Below are positions 38,851 to 50,970 of a stretch of DNA of 64,000 nt, in pieces. The position numbers and the translations under genes are program-made. The stretch is from Delphinus delphis. Taxonomy: Eukaryota; Chordata; Mammalia; Artiodactyla; Delphinidae. The DNA is taken from positions 80,023,458 to 80,087,457 of the forward strand of contig NC_082699.1 in assembly GCF_949987515.2 (NCBI RefSeq), written 5' to 3'. Below the pieces are notes generated by a model, which saw nothing but the letters and a program-made list of their open reading frames with translations, made no database searches and was not told the origin of the DNA. Positions within the stretch are counted from its first letter, which is position 1. Each line of letters starts with the position of its first letter.

Positions 38851-41802
38851 CTAGCTGGGAGGGGCCAGGCTGGCGAGCAGCTGCCGCAGGCACCACTGGA
38901 CTTCCTCTGCGCCCCGGTAGGCCCGCTTCAGGCCCCGGGGAAGGCAGCGGCAGGACTCCAGGTTGAGGTACAGCAGACCCGGGCAGTTGCTGATCACAGC
39001 GCTGTGGGAGCAGTGCAGGCCATGGGAGGTTGAGCCACTGGCCCCAAGAAGACCCAGGCACAGCATGGCTGAGCCAGTCTAAGGAGCCCTCTCTACCCTT
39101 GCACCGCGGCTGGCTCTGCCACCTACAGCCCGAAGGCCCAAGCCCAGTACCCTTGGTGTCCCTAAGGCCAACCCCAAGCAGGGGCTGGGCCAGGATGGGC
39201 TCCCTTTTCAGAGCCCTGGAGCTGGCGAGCCAGGCAGGACAGGGGATCAAGCCATACTGGCTCCAAGGAACTGGCGGGGGTGGGGATGCTGACCTGACTG
39301 TGCTTGCTGTGACCCGGGTGCCCCGGAGGTTGAGGGAGCACAGTGCCAGGTGCGAGCCCCCGGGGGCGCCTGAGAAGGCAGCTAAGGCCTGCTCCAGGTC
39401 CCTCTCACTGAAGCCCTGGCCACTCAAGTCCAGCTCCTGCAGAGTGTGACACCACTTCTGAGTTAACAGAAGGCTGCCCTCCTTGGCTAGAGTCAGCCGG
39501 TCTGACATGCCATACAGGCCCAGGTGAAGTTGCTCCAGCCCTGGAGGTGAGAGGAATGGGCATGAGCTGCGGGGTGGGCAAGAATCCCCACATCCCACCT
39601 GCCCAGCCACCACCCGGGGAGTGCTGACCCTGACATGGAAGGTCATGCAGGCCAGCAGGTGTGATTCGAGCACAGCCGCGGAGATCCAGCAAGCGCAGGT
39701 GAGGGGAGCCGTGGAGCAGGCGGTCCAGGACCTCGTTGCTCACAAAGTTGCAGGTGGAGCTGGCAAGGCAGAGCTCCTCAAGGCTGGGGAAGCCTGGGCC
39801 AGGAGGCGTCGCTCGCCCGGAAGGCTTGGGAAGCCACATGAGGTTCAGCAGCCGCAACACCTGGGAGCGAGGCCCAGGCTGTAGGTGGGGAGGGGGCGAC
39901 AGGTGGAAGGGGTGGGGCGGCAGGTACCTGCAGCTGGGGGCAGCCTTTCTGCAGGGCCTCGACAGGCAGCTGGAGGGGAGTGCTGTTGTGGTTGAGGCCT
40001 GTGCTCACCTCCAGGAGCTGGAGCTGTGGGCAGCAGCTGCCCTGTAGAGGTGGGGGAGAACACAGGGTCGGAGGCCTGGCAGTCCCTGGCTCAGCACCCA
40101 GCTCTGCTCCTGCCCGTGACCAACATACCAACAGTGCACCCAAGATAGCTGTCGTCTGGGAGCTGTAGGTCAGCCACAGCTTCCGCATTCGGGGCCCCGC
40201 CTCCTCCAAGAAGCTTACCACAGCCGTGGACTCCACCTGGAGACCCAGCACAGAGGTACCGGTCAACGCAGCCCAGGCTTCCTTGGGGCCCCTGGGGACT
40301 CCTGGGCTCACCATGGAATGCTGTATGTCCAGGCTGTGGAGCTGGGGGCAGGCTTTGGCTAGCATGATCAGAGTGTCAGGGGTCACACCGTGGCAATCGG
40401 AAAGCTTGAGGAAGGTGAGCCGGGGACAGGACTCGCTAACCAGCTGTGGAAAACAGAGGGCCGGTTGGGGGAGGGCAGGCTGTGGTCCACAAGGGAAACG
40501 GACCAATGGCTGACGCCAACCGCACTTTACTGCCTCAGCAATGGTCTCCTTTCTGGCCATGCCAGGCCTACCTGGGTGCTCCCACCTCTCACACCTCCCT
40601 GCTGGAAGACACTCCAGGAAAGGAGAACCAAGCAGGCATCTTCGTGGGGCATCGTTGGGCCCCACGGTACCTGACCCACTCCCTGGTGGGTAACCCCAGA
40701 GTGTCATGGCTGGCGTGCAGGGCAGCCTCGAGCTCTCACCTTCAACACAGGGTGTACCTGAGACTTCCAGTGGATGAGAGTCAGCCTCTGGAGCTGTGAG
40801 AACCTGGGCCGACAGCAGAGGCAGAGCTGCACAGTGTTCCCATGCTGCCCCTTCTGCCAGCCTTCTCCCCACCCATCACCTTCGTGCAGGGAGGCAGGAG
40901 GGGGCCTGGGGCATTCACACCACACACAAGCGGAATGAGGGGATAAGAAAAAGATGGAACTGCTCACCGACTGGGCATAAGCCACTCCAGGGATGTAAGA
41001 AGCTTCTTCTCAGTCTTGGTCCCACTCTTGGCGGGGCGGCCAACCAGCGGGGGTGACAGGGTGAGGGTGTGCCAGAGCGCTGGCTGGGAGGCGGCCTCGT
41101 GCCAGCGGCGGCACACGCGTGCAGCCCTGGGAGAAAATCTCTCCTGAGGGGCCGGGCCTTTTGTGGTCGATGCTCGCCCTCAATGGCTGTCGCTATGGGG
41201 TTTTCTAAGAGGAGGGACCTGCCCCCCGCCAACTCTCACAACGCTGCGGACCCCTCAGTTCAAGGTCGTGCCCCTGGGATTCCAGCTGGACGCCCTGAGA
41301 GACTGCGCTCTCTGAGACGCGTGTGTGGGCGCTCAGCCACCCGCTGAGTGCCTAAGAGGTCAGCCTGAGACCCGGCGCTGTGCGCGATGGTCCTGGGGTA
41401 CCTGCCAAGGAAGGGTATAGGCCCATCCGCCGCCACCAGCAGCCCGAAAATCTGCAGCAGGATTTCCAAGGGAATGCGGTCGCCCCAGCCCGGGTCGGGC
41501 TCCTGCTGCGGTGCGGGCGCGGGTGCGGGTGCGGTCCTGGGCTTGGCCTTGGCCTCAGCGGCGCGGGCCCCGTGGAGCCGCAGCAGCTGAGCACGGCGGG
41601 CGGCGCGCCTCTGAGCGCGGCGGCGGGCGGGCCCCGGACCTGGCAACACCAGCAGCATGCTGTCCGACTGCAGCAGGTGGTAACCGGAGCCGCTCGGGGC
41701 CAGCCGATCCCACCACCAGTCCTCCGCCGAGCGGCTCCGCGCCCCGGCCAGCGGCAAGATCCGGACCCTTTGCCGGGCCCGCCGGGCCACACCCGGAGCC
41801 AT
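38851..41802 (-). CDS. FBXL6: F-box and leucine-rich repeat protein 6, 9 coding exons
   Basis: Substrate receptor for SCF (SKP1-CUL1-F-box) ubiquitin ligases: the F-box binds SKP1 and the leucine-rich repeats bind the target. Exons in transcript order: 41802-41402, 41126-40968, 40803-40740, 40443-40312, 40236-40129, 40041-39928, 39860-39629, 39540-39294, 39001-38851. All are in phase; 1608 nt, 535 aa (human about 539). Seen: [13 protein letters not shown] near residue 30, a Pro/Ala-rich linker, the F-box at about residues 106-153 ([15 protein letters not shown] ... ALWHTLTL), then LRRs ([59 protein letters not shown]). The start ATG at 41802 matches the human N-terminal layout; a longer upstream frame has no support. 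For exon 3 the acceptor at 40804-40805, not the one nearer 40794, keeps the frame. The gene is head to head with SLC52A2. Confidence 0.95.
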
Positions 41803-42330
41803 AGCCACTCGCTGCGTTCCGAGTTCCGCCCAGGGGGAGCGGAAGAGGCGGAGCCTGCGGCGGAAGGGGTGTGGCCGGCGGAGGCGAGGCTTGCCTCGCG
41901 GGGCGGGGTCAGGGCCCCGGGCTGGCCCTACCCGCCCCTGCCCCTGGACTCCCCACTCGATTTCCGGAGCGGGATATCGGGCGCTGGGACGCGCCGGCGG
42001 GTGGTTTCTGCGAGTCCCGGCGGGTGAGTTGGAGTCCTCGCTCCCGCTCGGCTGCATTTTCCGGCCCCACCCGTTCTGTGCTGGGTCCTCGACCCTGGGC
42101 CGGAGGCGGCGCCCTCGAAGTGTGGCGGGACGGCCGGTCGCCGGGTCAGGGAGCGCGCTCGTTCAGGACCGGGAGGCTCAGGCACCCCAGCGCACCGGTC
42201 GGCTCTCCGCCGCCCCCGTGGTGCAGCGAGGGGCGGTGCCCGCCGTGGCCACATCCCCAGCTCCGACTTGGCTCCGGCTGTCCGGGGTCTCGCAGAAGCC
42301 GTAGAGGTGTGCTTGGCGCCTGAGAGGTAG
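41803..42330. promoter_or_regulatory. Shared CpG-rich promoter of FBXL6 and SLC52A2
   Basis: CpG-dense sequence between divergent genes, with no TATA box and several GC-box-like strings (GGGGCGGGGTC near 41900). SLC52A2 has non-coding 5' exons in other mammals; a possible donor GGCG/GGTGAGTTGG lies near 42023, but the 5' exon cannot be fixed from sequence alone. Confidence 0.55.
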
Positions 42331-42759
42331 ACCTGTCCCGGAGTCCTTGTCCCGTATCTGTGCAGGGTAGTGCTTTGGCGGTCTCGGTAGCTCACACCCG
42401 AAGATCATCTCCCTCTTTCATCATACTCTCCTGGGCTTCGGCGCCTTCTTGCTTCCCTGCCTGGCGCCGGCCTTTGCTGTGTCGTGACCCCGACACAGGC
42501 TGCCGGTGTGCTTTGTCCCTTCTCCTCCCCATCCCCCACCCCCGGCATCCCCCCAGTTTCCCTGGTCTTGGCCGTCTGGTCCTTTCCTGACAACGGTTCT
42601 GTGTCTTTCCCTTGTGATTTTGCATGCATGTTACTTTTTTTCAAGCTAGACGAAGTCCTCAGTTCCCGGAGGAGCCGAAGGTCTTTTGTGGACCTACGTG
42701 GGGAAAGAAGAGCTGGCTGTGACCTCTGCCCTGTCCTGAAGGCTCCGGCCTTGGGCTAA

Positions 42760-44419
42760 ATGGCAGCACCCCCGCTGGGCCGTCTGGTGCTGACCCACGT
42801 GCTGGTAGCCCTCTTTGGCATGGGCTCATGGGCTGCCATCAACGGGATCTGGGTGGAGCTGCCTGTGGTGGTGAAAGACCTCCCCGAGGGTGAGTTCATG
42901 TGGGCAGGGGGCGAGGCTGCGTGCGGGGGAGGTGGGTTGCAGCTGCTCTCTGGACCTGCGCATCCTGCCCCTGACACGGCTTCCTCCTTTTTTTCCTTGC
43001 AGGTTGGAGTCTCCCCTCCTACCTCTCTGTGCTTGTGGCACTGGGGAACCTGGGTCTGCTGGTGGTGACCCTGTGGAGGCGGCTGGCCCCGGGCAAGGGC
43101 GAGAGGGCCCCCATCCAAGTGGTGCAGGCGCTGAGTGTGGTGGGCACGGCCCTGCTGGCCCCCCTGTGGCCCCACGTGGCAGCAGTGGCGGGGCAGGAGT
43201 ACTCAGTGGCCTTCCTGACTCTCTCCTTCGTGCTGGCGCTGGCCTGTTGTGCTTCGAATGTCACGTTCCTGCCCTTCCTGAGCCGCTTGCCGCCTTCCTT
43301 CCTGCGGTCCTTCTTCCTGGGTCAGGGCCTCAGCGCCCTGCTGCCCTGTGTGCTGGCCCTAGTGCAGGGTGTGGGTCGCCTCGAGTGCCCACCAACCCCC
43401 ACCAATGGCACTCCTGGGCCCCCCATTGACTTCCCAGAGCGTTTTCCTGCCAGCACTTTTTTTGGGGTATTGTCCGCCCTATTAGTCGTTTCAGCTGCCG
43501 CCTTTCAGGGTCTCCTGGTGCTGTTGCCATCACCACCGCCTGTACCCACAGGAGGCCCAGGGCCTGGCCTGCAGGCGGGAGCCCCTGGAGTGGAGGAAGA
43601 GGAAGAGGCCTCACCCCTGCAGGAGTCTCCCAGCAAGGCGGCAGGCACCACCTGCAGCCCAGAACCTGCGGCCCATCGGCTGCTCTCCACCCGTAGTGTC
43701 TGCCTGCTGGGCCTGCTGGCCGTCACCAACGCTCTGACCAATGGCGTGTTGCCTGCTGTGCAGAGCTATTCCTGCTTGCCCTATGGGCGCCCAGCCTACC
43801 ACTTGGCTGTGGTGCTGGGCAGTGCCGCCAACCCCCTCGCCTGCTTCCTGGCCATGGGTATTCTATGCAGGTATACGGGCAGCCCAGGCCACTCAGGGTG
43901 GGACTTAGGGGTGAGAGCCTGGGCCTGGCTCAGAGCCTGGGCCTGAGCCCTGAGTTTTTGCTCACTCCTGGCAGGTCCCTGGCAGGGCTGGGCAGTCTCT
44001 CCCTGCTGGGCATGCTCTTTGGGGCCTACCTGATGGCGCTGGCAATCCTGAGCCCCTGCCCACCTCTGGTGGGCACCTCTGCAGGCGTGGTCCTTGTGGT
44101 AAGTATGTTGGGGCACAGTGAAGCAAAGAGGGTGGCAGTAGGGAGGGGGTTCACCCTAGAGCAGGGGCATCTCACGCTCAGCCTGCTACTGTGTCCACCT
44201 TCCCAGGTGGTGTCGTGGGTTCTGTGTCTCGGCGTGTTCTCATACGTGAAGGTGGCTTCCAGCTCCCTGCTGCATGGGGGGGGCCAGCAGTCGTTGCTGG
44301 CAGCTGGCGTGGCCATCCAGGTGGGCTCTCTGCTCGGCGCCGTGGCCATGTTCCCTCCCACCAGCATCTACCATGTGTTCCGCAGCGGGAAGGACTGTGT
44401 GGACCCTTGTGGCCCCTAA
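42760..44419 (+). CDS. SLC52A2: Riboflavin transporter 2 (SLC52A2), 4 coding exons
   Basis: Plasma-membrane carrier for riboflavin (vitamin B2), formerly GPR172A; human loss-of-function causes Brown-Vialetto-Van Laere type neuropathy, and the human protein is a known receptor for porcine retrovirus A. Coding exons: 42760-42889, 43003-43870, 43975-44098, 44207-44419; all GT-AG and in phase; 1335 nt, 444 aa (human 445). Seen: N-terminal [44 protein letters not shown] first helices (read across the first junction), many hydrophobic helices consistent with 11 TM segments, NGTPGP glycosylation-type site in an outer loop, a Glu-rich central loop (EEEEEA), and the conserved tail [16 protein letters not shown]. 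No damage is seen. Confidence 0.96.
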
Positions 44420-44661
44420 GCCTGAGCAGGTGGGGACTCCGCTCCACTCCACTTGTCTTCAGGTTGGGGTTGCCACAGTGCCTGCGTGCCCACAGCCCAG
44501 GGAGGCCCACCCTACAAGCAGCCTGCTCACAGATGCCTGCGTACTCCACGGGAGAACCTGGCACTGCAGGCCAGGGTTGGGACCACAGAGCAGGCTCGGA
44601 GCCAGGGCCCAGCTGGGGATGTGGATTTGGCCCAGGCCCAGAACGTGTGTGGGATTTGTAC

Positions 44662-44667
44662 AATAAA
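44662..44667 (+). terminator. SLC52A2: SLC52A2 poly(A) signal AATAAA
   Basis: Canonical hexamer about 245 nt after the stop, followed by a GTGTGTTCATTT GU-rich stretch. Confidence 0.85.
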
Positions 44668-44689
44668 GTGTGTTCATTTCATGAGTTGG

Positions 44690-47600
44690 AGCTAACCCTA
44701 GGAACAACTCTTGCTGTGTAGATAGACCTCCCCTGAGCTAGAGCAGTAGCCTGACCTGTTCAACAGGGGCCTGTCCCACTCCCTGGGGCACTCGTAGGTC
44801 CTGGAGGTCATAGAACCTCCTCCTAAACACAGATACACATAGAGAACTGCCCAGAGGGAGGGTGAAGGCCAGCCCCCAGGGCCTGGAGTGTAGGCCAAGG
44901 ACCCACACAGGCTACGGCAGTCAGAGGCTGTCTGGTGGGCCGAGCCAGCCAGGCACGAGGGTCAGGCCGCATGGGCTGCCTCGTAGTCGCTGCCTTTGTG
45001 GCCTGGGTGTGGCCCACTTACCCGCTGCTTTATGGGAGGATCCTACTGGGGGATTTGTGCCCGGGGCTTGTTGCCAGGTCCTGGCACAGAAAGGGCTCAG
45101 CGAGTGGGACTTAGAAGAGACCAAGGTGTGAGGGTCCAGCCGATCTTGGGATTCTTCTGCCCAAGGACGTGGTCCCCTCCCCCAAACCACCAGCCTCGTT
45201 TGTAGCTCCTGTGATCAAACCTGCAAAGGCCCCAAACCCTTTATTCACACAGACGCGACAGTGGCTGCCTTCTCCCTGGGCTGCTGGCAGATGGCCCTGG
45301 CTCTGAGCAGCCCACGCTCTGTCCCCACCCTGGGACAGCAGTCCAGGCCTTTGCTTGTTGGTGTCTGCAGGGAGCTCAGCGCCAAACACAGGCTGTCCTG
45401 CACCGGGGGCTCCCACACACAGGACTGGTGGGGACTGGAGTGCGCCCCGAGCCAGGAGGGCCGGGACGATCTGAGGGGATTCAGGCGGGGCTGCCGCAGG
45501 GCCGGGGCCTGGGCTTCTGCCGCCTCCTGGGCAGGTGGGGAGCAGAGGCCTGGGGGGGAACACAGGCTCCCCGGGGGGCAGGACACCTGAGCCGCGAGCC
45601 AGCGTGACTGGCGTGGTACTGAGCGCCCATTCTCACAGACAAGGGGCCCTGCAGCTGCCAGGGGCCGGGCGTGGGCTCCGGGGGAGCGGCTCCTGCCCTG
45701 CTGGCCAGCCCTCTCCGGATGCCATTTCTAAGCTGCTGAAGCCGCCTGTCCTTGACTTGGGCTGCGCGGAGGCTTCTCAGGGGCTTCCTTCCCGGCCTTG
45801 GCAGGACCGGCTGAGCTGAGGGACTTCCTGGCGGGAGGGAAAGATCCCCAGGCCTTGACCCCCGCCCCCCCCCATCAGGCATGTGGTAGGACCAGGCTCC
45901 CAGCTGGCCCAGACACAGCCCAGCCCTTAGGGCAGAAGGCCACCGCCCTCCAGGGCGCTAACCACCCAGCCCCCTGACCTGATAGGGCTGGGGAGGGGGG
46001 CGCCGGCAGGCGGGTGTGAGCTGTGGAAGCCACCTCTGGAGAGTGGGAGGGAGGAGGCCGAGGGTGTGACGGGGGTGGTGAGGCCCCGGGCCTCCGCGTG
46101 CCCTCCCCTGGCCTCTGACGCTGCCCCTCCCCCCTCCCCTGCCCACCCTGGGGCCGGAGGCTGGTGGAGCCTTCCCCCAGTTCCTTCCTGCCTTCCCTCA
46201 CGTTGGGCATGTGTGCAGCCTCCCCGCCGGCGTGTGTGTCTGCGCCACGTGTGCCAGGCGTGAGGGCCCCGGGAAGCAAGGCACGGTCTCCCGAGGGGGG
46301 CTGGCCTTGAGCCCCGGAGGCCAGGACTGCAGGGGTGGCTTGAAGGAGCCCCTGCCCTTTGGCGTCTCCAGGGCGTCCGGTCAGCTACCCGAAGGGAACA
46401 AGGCAGGAGCCCAAACAACCAGGGGAGGAAGACGCCTGGGGTCAAGTCCTAGAGGGCCGCGCGGCACGCCCTTCCCGCTCACGGCATCCGGGCACGAGGC
46501 CAGTGGCTGGGAAGCAGGGCGGCCAGCCACACCAGCCGCTCAGACCTGAGCGTCCCCCCAGGCCCTATCCGGGCACCCACGCCTCCAGCTGGACAGCAGG
46601 TGGCCAGCCACTCAAGCTCACAGCCCTGCCCAAAGGGTCTCTCAGGCCCGGGGCGGTGAGGAACTAGAAGGAGACCCCAGAAGGGAGGTGGTGTCCCCTG
46701 TGTGAGAACAGAGCTGAGCCACAGGCCCTCTGCGGTCTGTGGCTCAGGTTCTCTCGAAACCAGAGAAGAGCCAGCCAGGGTGTGCCCTGCCACGCGCAGC
46801 AGCCCCTCCGCAGGTGTGCAGCCACTCCCCCAAGACAGGGACGAGGCTCACCCGGCTCTGGTTGAGCAAGTAGAGGTGGGGCCTTCACCTTCCTTCAGTA
46901 CCGGCTTCGTCAGCCCACCGGGGTCCCTAGGCAGGTGTGGGTTCCGACGCGGGCATGAGTGTGACAGCACCTGGGTGAGGGGATGGTCACGCCCCTCATC
47001 TGCGCCTGTTCAGAGCCCCACTGCCTGACTCGGGGACAAGGGGTGAGTCCTTTCAGGGGCTCCCTCCCCTCCATGGATTCAAAGGGACCTCCTCGCTTCT
47101 GTGGGGAATGGGGCCAGAGGATGGGAGTGTGGGAGTGACTGGGCCTCTGGTGAGGGAGCGGGTGCAGTTATCAGCAACTCCAGAGCCGGCCACTCGGACC
47201 GGGCCCACACTGGCCTGGGGTGCTGCCCACCTCAGTGGGGCCACATGCTCTCCACTGCACCTTCCAGGGGCTGTCAGTCACAGGCCCCTGCCTTCCCCCC
47301 TTTGGCTGGGTGGGTGCCCAGCTAATCCAGCCGTGGTGCCCACCCTCCTGCCCATGGTGATTGAACTGGGAGCCCTGGGCCTGGGGAGCAAGTCGGGCGC
47401 TAACAGAGATTTGCCTCGGGGTGTCAGTCATCCCAAGAGCTATAAAAAACACCCAGACTACTCAGGGTGCACACCAGAGAGTGAAGGCGTCCCAGGGCAA
47501 GCAGAGCGAAGGGTGGAGAGAGGCAGAATTCCGAGAGCATTCTGGGATCTCCTGGATCCAGCTGTACCCGAAACTAAGCCCCTTGGACTTGCAAGTATGT

Positions 47601-48430
47601 GGCCCACAATTTCTTGCCTAAGTTGAGTTGGTTCTTGTCTGTCACAGCTGCAGGAGTCGTGAAATCCTCTTTCGTCTCCTCTCTGAAGCATTTAGGACTG
47701 TTCAGACTTTGCACGCACAGCACTGGTTAATCTTTCCTTGCCTGGGGGAGAGTGGGTCATTCTCTTGGAGACGCTCCCTGTTGTACTCCCCATGACCCTT
47801 CCATCTCCCAGGCCGCCACTCCAGCTCCTGACCAGGGTGCTTCCCTGACCCACTTCCAACCTGCGTAGAAGAGTCTCCTGGACGTCCGACCCTCTGAGAA
47901 CACCTCAAGCCAGGCCCGTGGGGGAGAAGGCAGGACCTTCCTCGGCAGGATCCCCCGGGAGGAGGTTTCTGTCTGCGTAACTGTATGAGCTAAATGAAAG
48001 GCAAGTGGCAAAGCAGCCTGGAAATTCCCCCTCGTTTTGCAAGAGAGGCAGGAAAGCCGAGCACTTTAGAACGCAGATTGCAAAAGATTCCCTACCTGAT
48101 TCCTCGTTGATACCCCGAGCCAGCCCTTGATACTCCCTTTGCAAAACATTCTGTGGACAACACCCTCTGAGAGTGCTGAGCGGGTACATGTTGTGGCCGG
48201 GGAGACCAGGGCGCCAATCCTCTAAAGGCAAGTCGTGGGGAAGGCAGCTCCCCAGCGCCCCGCCCCCCGCTGCAGGTGTCCATGCTGCCCATGCCCCCCC
48301 TACCCCACCCCCACGCTGACTTAAGCCAGAGGGATGCGAAGAGTTGCTGAGGCCAGGGTGCTCGGGCTCCAGGGCCAGTTAGCACGTGGGCTTGAACATC
48401 CAGAGAGGAAAAGCAGGCAGATCCACAAAC
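44690..48430. other. SLC52A2-ADCK5 intergenic DNA, unique part
   Basis: 3.7 kb of GC-rich sequence. No known gene is recognised. One possible minus-strand transcript end is flagged at 45240. Otherwise only short frames without support. Confidence 0.5.
45240..45245 (-). terminator. Possible poly(A) signal of an unknown minus-strand transcript
   Basis: AATAAA on the minus strand directly overlaps the TGA that closes a 113-codon minus frame (45586-45245). A second minus frame lies at 45882-45481. No conserved domain is seen in either. Could be chance in GC-rich DNA. Confidence 0.2.
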
Positions 48431-48569
48431 GAAGGTGTCTGCTCTCTATTGCACTGCAGGTCCTGGCAAGGGTAGTTAGGCAGGAAAAAGAAAGAAAAGG
48501 CATCCAGATTGGAAAAGAGGTAAAACTATCTCTATTCTCAGATGGTGTGATTTTTTTTAAACTGATTTT

Positions 48570-48740
48570 CTTTTTTTTTTTTTTAATATTTATTTATTTA
48601 TTTGGCTGCGCCGGGTCTTAGTTGTGGCACGTGAACTCTTAGTTGCGGCACGTGGTATCTAGTTCCCTGACCAGGGATCGAACCTGGGCCCCCTGCATTG
48701 GGAGGGCAGAGTCTTAGGCACTGAACCACAGGGGAAGTCC
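48570..48740 (-). mobile_element. tRNA-derived SINE, shorter family
   Basis: Reverse copy with TTCCCTGACCAGGGATCGAAC and an end at ACCACAGGGGAAGTCC. Flanking TCAGATG on both sides. Confidence 0.8.
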
Positions 48741-48780
48741 TTCAGATGACACAATTCTATGTTTAGAAACTCATAAGGAG

Positions 48781-49000
48781 GGACTTCCCCAGTGGCGCAG
48801 TGGTTAAGACTCTGCACTCCCAGTGCAGGGGACCCAGGTTCGATCCCTGGTCAAGGAAAGAGATCCCACATGCACGCCACAACTAAGAGTTTGTATGCCA
48901 CAACTAAGGAGCTCACATGCCACAACTAAGGAGCCTGATTGCCTCAACTAAGACCCAGCACAACCAAATAAATAAATAAATATTTTTAAAAAGGAAAGAA
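48781..49000 (+). mobile_element. tRNA-derived SINE, shorter family
   Basis: Forward copy starting GGACTTCCCCAGTGGCGCAG. A perfect 15-bp target duplication AGAAACTCATAAGGA sits at 48765-48779 and 49001-49015. Confidence 0.9.
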
Positions 49001-49436
49001 AGAAACTCATAAGGAATCCACAAAAAAACTATTAGGACTAAGAAAACAAATTCAACCAAATTTTGCAGATTACAGCATAGATATACCAAAATCAGTTGTA
49101 TCTTTATATACTAGAAGCAAAAAATCTGAAAATGAAATTAAGAAAAACTTTTCATTTACAATAGCATCAAAAGAATAAAATACTTAGAAATAAGTTTAAC
49201 AAAAGAAAAGCAAGCCTTTTACATGAAAACTACAAAACCGTTGAAAAAAATTAAAGATGCGAGTAAATATTCATGGATCAGAAGACTTCGGGTGTTTATG
49301 TGGCAGAACTCTGCACACTGATCCAGAGATTCAAGTGATGCCTATCAAATTCCAGCTGGCCTTTTGCAAAAACCTAACAAACGGATCCTAATGTTCATAA
49401 CAAGATGCAGGAGACCCAGAGTAGCCAAAACAATCC

Positions 49437-49550
49437 TTTGTTTTTTTGATCACACTGTTTGTGGGATCTTAGTTCCCCAACGAGGGATTGAACCCGGGCC
49501 CTGGGCAGTGAAAGCGCTGAGTCCTAACCACTGGACCGCCAGTTCCCCAA
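49437..49550 (-). mobile_element. Short tRNA-derived SINE
   Basis: Reverse copy: GGGATCTTAGTTCCCCAACG, GGGATTGAACCCGGGCC, CCTAACCACTGGACCGCCAG. Flanks share CAATC. Confidence 0.75.
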
Positions 49551-50642
49551 AGCAATCTTTAAAAAGAATAAAATTGGCTACAAAGCTACAGTAATCAAGA
49601 CAGACACATAGATCAGTGGAACAGAATAGGGAGCCCAGAAATAAACCCACACACTTATGGTCAATTAATCTACAACAAAAGAGGTGAGAATATACAAAGG
49701 GGAAAAGACAACCTCTTCAATACATGGTGTTGGGAAAACTGGACAGCTACATGCATAAGAAACTGGACTACTTCCTCACACCATATATATACTTCCTCAC
49801 ACCTGATATATACTTCCTCACACCTCACACACAAAAATAAACTAAAATGGATTAAAGACTTACATGTAAGACCTGAAGCCATAAATCTCCTAGAAGAAGA
49901 CATTGGCTGTACACTCTTTGTCATCAGTCTTAGCCTTTTTTTTTTTTTTTTTTGGCTATGTCTCCTCAGGCCAGAGAAACAAAAGCAAAAATAAATAAAT
50001 GGGACTACATCAACCTAAAAAGTTGTTGCACTTTTACTTGATAGTAAAAGAAACTATCAACAAAATGAAAAAGCAGCCTATTGAATGGAAGAAGATATGT
50101 GCAAAGGTTATATCCAACAAGGGATTAATATCCAAAATATTCAGAGAACTCATGATGCAACCTCAGGAAAACAAACAACCCAGTTAAAAAAGTGGGTAGA
50201 AGACCTAAATAGACATTTTTCTAAAGAAGACATACATTCAGCCAGCAGGTGCATGAAAAGATGCTCAACATCATTAATTATAAGAGAAATGCAAATCAAA
50301 ACCACAATGAGGCATCACCTCACACCTGTCAGAATGGCCATCATCAAAAAGCAACAAATAACAAGTGTTGGCGAGGATGTGGAGAAAAGCAAATCCTCGT
50401 GCACTGTTGCTGGGAGTGTCGATTGGTGCAGCCACTATGGGAAACAGTGTGGAGGTTCCTCAAAAAATTAAAACAGAGCCACCATATGATCCAGCAATTT
50501 CACTTCTGAGTATTTGTCTGAAGAAAACAACACTAAATAGAAAAGATATATGCACCCCTATGTTTATTGCAGCATTATTTACAATAGCCAAGATATGGAA
50601 ACAACCTATCGGCAGATGAGTGGATAAAGAAGATGTGCTACA

Positions 50643-50847
50643 GGGCTTCCCTGGTGGCGCAGTGGTTGAGAGTCCGCCTGCCGATGCAGGGGACGCAGGT
50701 TCGTGCCCTGGTCCGGGAAGATCCCACATGCCGCGGAGCGGCTGGGCCCGTGAGCCATGGCCGCTGAGCCTGCGCGTCTGGAGCCTGCGCGTCTGGAGCC
50801 TGTGCTCCGCAACGGGAGAGGCCACAACAGTGAGAGGCCCGCGTACC

Positions 50848-50880
<33 letters not shown>

Positions 50881-50883
50881 TAC
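50643..50883 (+). mobile_element. CHR-2 SINE with an internal 15-bp duplication
   Basis: Intact CHR-2 with a perfect 17-bp target duplication (AAAGAAGATGTGCTACA at 50626-50642 and 50884-50900) and an A tail near 30 nt. The phrase GCGCGTCTGGAGCCT occurs twice in a row near 50772-50801, where other copies have it once. Confidence 0.92.
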
Positions 50884-50970
50884 AAAGAAGATGTGCTACA
50901 TATATACAATGGAGTATTACTCAGCCATAGAAAAGTATGAAATCTTGCCGTTTGTGACAACATGGATGGA

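Noticed and set aside
40740..40793. Shorter form of FBXL6 exon 3 using the acceptor next to CTCCAGAGG
   Set aside because: It breaks the phase with exon 2. The acceptor just upstream (exon from 40803) restores [13 protein letters not shown], as in human.
41803..42057. N-terminal extension of FBXL6 from an ATG at 42057
   Set aside because: The ATG at 41802 matches the layout of the human protein; the extension is Arg/Pro-rich promoter translation.
45481..45882. 133-codon minus-strand frame after SLC52A2 as a protein-coding gene
   Set aside because: No homologue recognised, no splice framework, and Pro/Ala/Arg-rich composition typical of GC-rich non-coding DNA; kept only as a low-interest observation with the nearby poly(A) hexamer.
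48440..49000. CRISPR-like or other short regularly spaced repeats
   Set aside because: Spaced GCCACAACTAAGGAG-type phrases are the normal internal repeats of the SINE body; CRISPR arrays do not occur in mammalian nuclear DNA.
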